A stretch of 64,000 bases of DNA. It comes from Niveibacterium sp. 24ML. Lineage in GTDB: Bacteria; Pseudomonadota; Gammaproteobacteria; Burkholderiales; Rhodocyclaceae. The position numbers and the translations under genes are program-made. Under the pieces are notes generated by a model. That model was not told the origin of the DNA. It did no database searches and saw only the letters and a list, made by a program, of their open reading frames with translations. Each line of letters begins with the position of its first letter. Position 1 is the stretch's first letter. This document shows, in pieces, positions 59,468 through 64,000 of the stretch. The stretch is taken from assembly GCF_026586805.1 (NCBI RefSeq), contig NZ_JAPFHA010000017.1:1-64000 (forward strand). The letters are read 5' to 3'.

Positions 59468-61348
59468 ATGACAATCGCGCACAACCCCTTGTCTCTACTT
59501 AAGACCCGCCGTTTTCTGCCGCTTTTTACAACGCAGTTCCTCGGCGCGTTCAACGACAACGTGCTCAAGCAGGCACTGTTGCTGCTGATCACCTTCCAGG
59601 GGGGCAAGGTCATGGGGCTGTCGCCGGCCCTGATGGTGCAAGTGGCCTCGGGCCTGTTCGTGCTACCGATGTTCCTGTTCTCAGCCTCGGCGGGGCAGAT
59701 CGCCGACGCGTTTGACAAGGCACGCCTCGTCCGCTGGGTGAAGCTGGCGGAGGTCGGCATTGCGCTGATTGCCGCGGCGGGTTTCTTTTTCAAGCAGGTG
59801 CCATTGCTGCTTTCGGCATTGTTCCTGATGGGCCTGCATTCAACTGTCTTTGGCCCCTTGAAGTACTCGATACTCCCGCAGCATTTGCACAATGACGAGA
59901 TCGTCGGCGGCAACGCATGGGTTGAAAGCGGCACCTTCGTCGCGATCCTGCTCGGCTCGATCCTCGGTGGCGTGCTGATCGCCATTCCTGATACCGGCCC
60001 GATTTGGGCGGGCGGGGCCTGCGTTCTGCTGGCGGTGTGCGGCTGGCTGACAAGCCTGTCGATTCCCGATGCGCCACCGCTGGCCAAGGTTGCCCTCAAC
60101 TGGAATCCGTTCAGCGAGATCGCGCAGAACATGCGCATCGCCGGCCGCAACCGTGCCGTGCTGATGGGAATGATGGGGATCTCGTGGTTCTGGTTTTATG
60201 GCGCGATGATGCTTTCGCAGTTCGGGCCCTTCGTGAAAGACGTAATCGGGGGGAGCGAGCACTTATCGACCTTCCTGCTCTCCACGTTCATCATCGGCAT
60301 CGCCCTCGGATCGCTGCTTGCGGAACGGGCATCCGGCGGCAAGGTCGAGCTTGGCCTTGTCCCGCTCGCTTCGATCGGCATGACCGTCTTTGGCGTTGAT
60401 CTGTACTTCGCAAGCCCCAGCGCCCCGCATCCCGGCCTGGACGTAGCAGGCTTCATCGCGCAACCCGGCGCTTGGCGCCTGATGGCGGATCTGGTGCTGA
60501 TCGGTGTTTTCGGCGGCCTCTACACGATTCCGCTCTACGCATTGATCCAGACGCGCTGCGATCCGGAATATCGCTCGCGCATCATCGCCGCGAACAACAT
60601 CCTCAACGCCGGCTTCATGGTTGCGTCGGCCGGCTATGCGTTCTTCGCGCTGAGCCAGGGCGCTTCGATCCCGCAGATGTTCCTCTACGCCGCGTTGATG
60701 AACATTGCGGTGGCAATCTTCATCTACAGCGTGGTGCCGGAATTCCTCCAGCGCCTGATCGTATGGCTGCTGGTGCATACCTTCTACCGCGTCGAGGCCA
60801 AGGGCTACGCCAACATTCCTGCCGAAGGCCCGGCAGTGATCGTGTGCAATCACGTCAGCTTCGTCGATCCGCTGATCCTGATGGCGGAGAGCCGCCGCCC
60901 GATCCGTTTCGTCATGGATCACCGGATCTTCAAGATGCCGATCATCAATTTCGTCTTCCGCGAAGGCCGTGCCATTCCGATTGCCCCAGCCAAGGAAGAC
61001 CCCGCCATGCTTGAGGCCGCCTACGACGAAGTCGCCAAGACGCTTGAAGCGGGTGAGCTTGTGGGCATCTTCCCGGAAGGGCGGATCACCGATACCGGCG
61101 AGCTCAACGAGTTCAAGAGCGGCGTCACACGAATCGTCGAACGCACCCCGGTGCCGGTGGTGCCGATGGCCTTGTCGGGGCTGTGGGGCAGCTTCTTCTC
61201 GCGCAAGGACGGCCCGGCCATGAGCAAGCCGTTCCGGCGCGGATTCTTCAGCCGCATCAAGCTGAGCATCGGCGCACCCATCGCGCCCGGCAACGCAAGG
61301 CCCGAAATCTTGCAAGCCGAGATCGCCCAGTTGCGCGAACGCCCCTGA
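59468..61348 (+). CDS. LplT-like transporter fused to PlsC-like acyltransferase
   Basis: This 626-residue protein joins an MFS transporter (about 1-420, twelve spans, starting RRFLPLFTTQFLGAFNDNVLKQALLLL, typical of LplT lysophospholipid flippases) to a 1-acylglycerol-phosphate acyltransferase domain (about 430-626). The acyltransferase motif is NHVSFVDPL with His462 and Asp467, followed by FPEGRITDTGELNEFKSG and VPVVPMAL. In E. coli lplT and the Aas acyltransferase-acyl-ACP synthetase are separate; in many bacteria all three domains are fused. Here the synthetase part is absent. The likely role is import and re-acylation of lysophospholipids at the inner membrane. Confidence 0.88.
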   Translation: MTIAHNPLSLLKTRRFLPLFTTQFLGAFNDNVLKQALLLLITFQGGKVMGLSPALMVQVASGLFVLPMFLFSASAGQIADAFDKARLVRWVKLAEVGIALIAAAGFFFKQVPLLLSALFLMGLHSTVFGPLKYSILPQHLHNDEIVGGNAWVESGTFVAILLGSILGGVLIAIPDTGPIWAGGACVLLAVCGWLTSLSIPDAPPLAKVALNWNPFSEIAQNMRIAGRNRAVLMGMMGISWFWFYGAMMLSQFGPFVKDVIGGSEHLSTFLLSTFIIGIALGSLLAERASGGKVELGLVPLASIGMTVFGVDLYFASPSAPHPGLDVAGFIAQPGAWRLMADLVLIGVFGGLYTIPLYALIQTRCDPEYRSRIIAANNILNAGFMVASAGYAFFALSQGASIPQMFLYAALMNIAVAIFIYSVVPEFLQRLIVWLLVHTFYRVEAKGYANIPAEGPAVIVCNHVSFVDPLILMAESRRPIRFVMDHRIFKMPIINFVFREGRAIPIAPAKEDPAMLEAAYDEVAKTLEAGELVGIFPEGRITDTGELNEFKSGVTRIVERTPVPVVPMALSGLWGSFFSRKDGPAMSKPFRRGFFSRIKLSIGAPIAPGNARPEILQAEIAQLRERP

Positions 61349-61368
61349 CCCAGCCACGGACACACACC

Positions 61369-61767
61369 ATGCACGCCTATCCCCTGACCGCCGGCGTCAC
61401 GCTTCTACTGGTGCTGCTGATGTTCGGCACCGCCTGGAACGTGGGCCGCGCGCGCGAGAAGTACGGCATCAAGGCGCCCGCCACCACCGGCAACGAATAC
61501 TTCGAACGCGCCTACCGGATCCAGCTCAACACCATCGAGTGGGCGCTGATTTTCCTGCCCACCCTGTGGATCTTCGCCGCCTATGTGAACGACCTCTACG
61601 CGATGATCGCCGGCCTCGTCGGGCTCGCTGGACGCATCCTCTACGCGGTGAGTTACCAGCGAGATCCCGCAAGCCGCGGCGCCGGCTTCATGATCGGGAT
61701 GCTGGCGTTTGGGGTGTGCGGGCTATGGAGCGGCTTCGCGGTGTTGCGGGTCATCACCGGATTCTGA
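61369..61767 (+). CDS. MAPEG-family membrane protein
   Basis: This 132-residue protein has four predicted helices and the MAPEG signature around NEYFERAYRIQLNTIEWALIFLP, with the later AGRILYAVSYQRDP. The family includes microsomal glutathione transferases and eicosanoid enzymes; bacterial members often act in detoxification with glutathione. The ATG at 61369 lies 20 bp after the fusion gene stop. Confidence 0.88.
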   Translation: MHAYPLTAGVTLLLVLLMFGTAWNVGRAREKYGIKAPATTGNEYFERAYRIQLNTIEWALIFLPTLWIFAAYVNDLYAMIAGLVGLAGRILYAVSYQRDPASRGAGFMIGMLAFGVCGLWSGFAVLRVITGF

Positions 61768-61818
61768 CGCCCTGCTCACCAATAGCGCCGCAGCAACCCA
61801 GCCCTTGAGTGCCGCCTC

Positions 61819-61836
61819 CTGACACCACGCTGTCAG
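61819..61836. promoter_or_regulatory. Palindrome CTGACA-N6-TGTCAG, candidate operator
   Basis: The perfect 6-6-6 palindrome CTGACACCACGCTGTCAG lies 50 bp before the start of the VOC-VOC-YafY genes and just after a possible -35 (TTGAGT, 61805-61810), so it would cover the -10 region. It is a plausible binding site for the WYL regulator encoded two genes downstream. Confidence 0.55.
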
Positions 61837-61885
61837 TAGCCCCCCTGCATCCTGTCTGCACCTCAACCGCAACAGGAGCAGCACC

Positions 61886-62272
61886 ATGGACACAGCACTC
61901 CGCGAGCAACAGCGCGCTGTCTGGTTTGAAATTCCGGTCGTCGATCTGGATCGCGCAGCAGCCTTCTACGAACAGCTGTTCGATGAATCGCTCAGGCGCG
62001 AAGAGATGGGGCCAGAGGGGACGATCGCGGTGTTTCCCTATGACGGCACCGGCGTTTCGGGTTGCCTGATGCGTGCGCCAGATGCACGGCCGGCGGCGAG
62101 CGGCACGCTGGTCTACCTCAACGCCGATTCCGGGCTCGATACGCTGCTTGCGCGCGTTGAAGCCGCCGGCGGTAAAGTCGCACTTCCGCCAGTTGCGCTG
62201 CCCGAGGGCATGGGCCGCTTTGCGCACATCATCGACACCGAGGGCAACCTCGTCGGGCTGCACGAAGCCTGA
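61886..62272 (+). CDS. VOC-family protein (glyoxalase/bleomycin-resistance fold), copy 1
   Basis: This 128-residue protein has the paired beta-alpha-beta-beta-beta modules of the vicinal-oxygen-chelate fold: VWFEIPVVDLDRAAAFYEQLF at the start and FAHIIDTEGNLVGLHEA at the end with the metal-binding Glu. It resembles the bacterial VOC proteins often found next to YafY regulators. Substrate unknown. It precedes a second VOC gene by 17 bp. Confidence 0.87.
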   Translation: MDTALREQQRAVWFEIPVVDLDRAAAFYEQLFDESLRREEMGPEGTIAVFPYDGTGVSGCLMRAPDARPAASGTLVYLNADSGLDTLLARVEAAGGKVALPPVALPEGMGRFAHIIDTEGNLVGLHEA

Positions 62273-62289
62273 TGCGAAAGGACGCTGCC

Positions 62290-62679
62290 ATGAAGTTCGC
62301 CTACACCATCGTCTACGTCGCCGACGTCAGCGCGACGCTCGATTTCTATCGACGTGCATTCGGGTTTGCCACGCGCTTCGTCACCGACGACGCGCAGTTC
62401 GGTGAGCTGGATACCGGCGGCACCGCGCTCGCCTTCGCGCGCCACGACGTGGCCGCCAGCAGCCTGCCGCAGGGTTACCGGCCGCTGGATGCCGATGCGC
62501 AGCCAGCCGGCATCGAAGTCGGCTTCACCACCAGTGATGTGCCAGCGGCCTTCGATCATGCGGTGGCGGCGGGCGCCACGCCGATCACCGCGCCGCTCAC
62601 CAAGCCCTGGGGGCAGACCGTCGCCTACGTCCGCGCGCCGGAAGGCACACTGATCGAACTCTGCACGCCGATGGGCTGA
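62290..62679 (+). CDS. VOC-family protein, copy 2
   Basis: This 129-residue VOC protein has FAYTIVYVADVSATLDFYRRAFGF and the closing YVRAPEGTLIELCTPMG with the metal glutamate. It is only distantly like copy 1, so it is not a recent duplicate. I chose the ATG at 62290, with GAAAGGA upstream; a frame starting at 62272 would overlap the first VOC stop. The YafY gene starts 6 bp after it. Confidence 0.88.
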   Translation: MKFAYTIVYVADVSATLDFYRRAFGFATRFVTDDAQFGELDTGGTALAFARHDVAASSLPQGYRPLDADAQPAGIEVGFTTSDVPAAFDHAVAAGATPITAPLTKPWGQTVAYVRAPEGTLIELCTPMG

Positions 62680-62685
62680 GCCCCG

Positions 62686-63363
62686 ATGCGCCGCGCCGAC
62701 CGCCTCTTCCAGATCACGCAGATCCTGCGCGGCCGCCGGCTGACGACGGCGGCGCATCTGGCGGAGCGGCTCGGCGTTTCCGAGCGCACCATCTACCGCG
62801 ACGTCGCCGACCTTTCCACCTCCGGCGTACCGGTGGAAGGCGAGGCGGGTGTCGGTTACCGGCTGCGGCCGGGTTTTGATTTGCCACCGCTGATGTTCAG
62901 CGCCGACGAGCTGGCCGCGCTGGCGCTCGGCGCACGCATCGTTGGCGCCAAGGGCGGCAGCGAGCTTGCCCTTCACGCCACCAGCGCGCTCGAGAAAATC
63001 AGCGCCGCCGTGGGCCCGGCGCTGCGCATCCGGCTCGAAACCACCGCTTTGCATGTGCCGGATTTCAACATCACGCCCGGCACCCAGCACATCGAAACGC
63101 TGCGCCATGCGGTTGATCGCCGCCTGCGGATCGCCTTCGACTATGCCGACGAAGAAGGCACACGCACCACGCGCTTCGCGTGGCCGCTCGGCCTCTTCTT
63201 CTGGGGCCAGGTCTGGACGCTTGGCGCCTGGTGCGAGCTGCGCGAGGACTTCCGCAGTTTCCGCCTTGACCGCCTGCTGAAGCTTGAACTGCCGGGCGAC
63301 CACTTCCCCGACACCGAAGGCCGCCGCCTCGCCGATCTGTTGCGCTACTGCCACGCAAGCTGA
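62686..63363 (+). CDS. YafY-type WYL-domain transcriptional regulator
   Basis: This 225-residue regulator has an N-terminal HTH_11 domain (RRADRLFQITQILRGRRLTTAAHLAERLGVSERTIYRDVADLS) and a C-terminal WYL-type ligand domain (around 135-215; RRLRIAFDYADEEG and GLFFWGQVWTLGAWCELREDFRSFRLDRL). WYL domains sense nucleotides or other ligands. It is the third gene of the VOC-VOC-YafY operon and probably controls it through the upstream palindrome. Confidence 0.9.
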   Translation: MRRADRLFQITQILRGRRLTTAAHLAERLGVSERTIYRDVADLSTSGVPVEGEAGVGYRLRPGFDLPPLMFSADELAALALGARIVGAKGGSELALHATSALEKISAAVGPALRIRLETTALHVPDFNITPGTQHIETLRHAVDRRLRIAFDYADEEGTRTTRFAWPLGLFFWGQVWTLGAWCELREDFRSFRLDRLLKLELPGDHFPDTEGRRLADLLRYCHAS

Positions 63364-63412
63364 AGCCCGCAAGGCGCACAATGTCTGATCGCGCAGACAC
63401 CCGGGGTGGCCC

Positions 63413-64000
63413 ATGAGCAAGCAGCACGACAAGCCAAAAGCGCACTACGCACCCGCCTTGCAACGCGGGCTGCATGAGTTGAGCCACCAGGTCGAGGCGA
63501 TGCACCGCGCGATTGCGGGCAAGACTTTCGGCGCACTCAAGCAGGTACCGGTGGTGTCGCTGCCCGCCGCGCTGATCGAAACCGTGCACGACGCCATCAG
63601 CAGCGGCATCCACGCCTCGGTGCGGCTGGGCAATCGCGGCCTGATGGGCTTGGCGGGCGATGCCGAGCAGGCGCTCAAGCGCGATGCGCCACCGGGCCGC
63701 CGTGAAAGCAATCTGCGCGCAGCGATCAACGGCGTGTTCGGCGACCACCTCGCCGCCAACGGCGAAGCGCTGGCAACGCCGATGCAGTTGTTCGCGCGCG
63801 GCCAGAGCACCCCGCTTGATCTGGCGACGCTGAAGGTTCCGCACCGCCGGGTCTGCATCTTCCTGCACGGCCTTGCCTGCGACGAGCACTGCTGGACGCC
63901 CGCAGCCGACAGCGACGAGCCCGATTACGGCGCGCGGATCAAGGCGGATTTCGGCTACACCCCGCTCTACCTGCGCTACAACACCGGCCTCACGATCCCC
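63413..64000 (+). CDS. Alpha/beta-hydrolase-like protein, cut by window end
   Basis: The first 196 residues of a longer protein are visible. An N-terminal helical region (about 1-135) precedes a strand VCIFLHGLACDEHCWTP, which is the oxyanion-hole entry (HG) typical of lipases and PGAP1-like esterases. The nucleophile serine would lie beyond the window. The product is likely a lipase or esterase, but function is not fixed. The ATG at 63413 starts 49 bp after the YafY stop. Confidence 0.7.
   Translation, partial: MSKQHDKPKAHYAPALQRGLHELSHQVEAMHRAIAGKTFGALKQVPVVSLPAALIETVHDAISSGIHASVRLGNRGLMGLAGDAEQALKRDAPPGRRESNLRAAINGVFGDHLAANGEALATPMQLFARGQSTPLDLATLKVPHRRVCIFLHGLACDEHCWTPAADSDEPDYGARIKADFGYTPLYLRYNTGLTIP

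Overview
This 64 kb window is GC-rich chromosomal DNA from a betaproteobacterium, most likely a Rhodocyclales relative (Azoarcus, Zoogloea or Niveibacterium type). The evidence is an S-adenosylhomocysteine (SAH) riboswitch in front of ahcY, the lysM-dprA-smg-topB / def-fmt-rsmB-DUF4390-ntrYX neighbourhood, a complete atpIBEFHAGDC operon and the general codon character. The family-level assignment is an inference. I see no rRNA, tRNA, CRISPR array, prophage or transposase. Almost all of the window is housekeeping or catabolic chromosome rather than an accessory island.

Layout. 1-290: non-coding, with a perfect 14-bp inverted repeat that looks like a dispersed genomic repeat. 291-6431 (-): seven collinear genes for acyl-CoA and leucine catabolism (acyl-CoA dehydrogenase, two tandem 2-hydroxychromene-2-carboxylate isomerase-like proteins, a methyltransferase, methylcrotonyl-CoA carboxylase beta subunit, methylglutaconyl-CoA hydratase, cupin). 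6641-12396 (-): small lipoprotein, 38-residue membrane peptide, thioredoxin-fold lipoprotein, SDR, EamA exporter, and an AraC-type regulator with an unusual HDOD-like C-terminus. 12736-23498: two large predicted secreted metalloprotease lipoproteins (ImpA-like and TIG/metzincin) flanking thiolase, a POTRA-like exported protein, a Tat-exported dienelactone-hydrolase-like protein, a TRIC-type channel, an RsuA-type pseudouridine synthase and a META-domain lipoprotein.

24220-28135 (+) is the methyl-cycle operon: promoter, SAH riboswitch, ahcY, a HEXXH lipoprotein, tlyA and metF. All four genes overlap or nearly touch, so removal of SAH, rRNA methylation and methyl-folate supply appear to be co-regulated by SAH. 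28160-35609 (-) holds DUF924, a GFA-type protein, an orphan polyamine-binding-like protein, topB, smg, dprA and a LysM protein. 35739-43218 (+) holds def, fmt, DUF3293, rsmB, DUF4390, an NtrY-like kinase and an NtrX-like regulator whose central AAA+ module has lost its ATP-binding and sigma-54 contact motifs.

43280-48082 (-) is a complete branched-chain-type amino acid ABC transporter (livKHMGF), with hairpins between livK and livH. 48815-50710 pairs dadA with a divergent Lrp/AsnC regulator, followed by a MATE transporter. 52299-59239 (-) is the F1Fo ATP synthase operon, with a candidate promoter at one end and a strong terminator at the other; the c-subunit is of the proton type. 59468-64000 (+) carries an LplT-PlsC fusion, a MAPEG protein, a VOC-VOC-YafY (WYL) operon preceded by a palindrome that may be its operator, and the start of an alpha/beta-hydrolase-like gene cut by the window end.

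I did not find a clearly new multi-gene system. The best leads are the AraC-HDOD fusion, the degenerate NtrX, the gene content of the SAH-riboswitch operon, the pair of secreted metalloproteases and the palindrome before the YafY operon.
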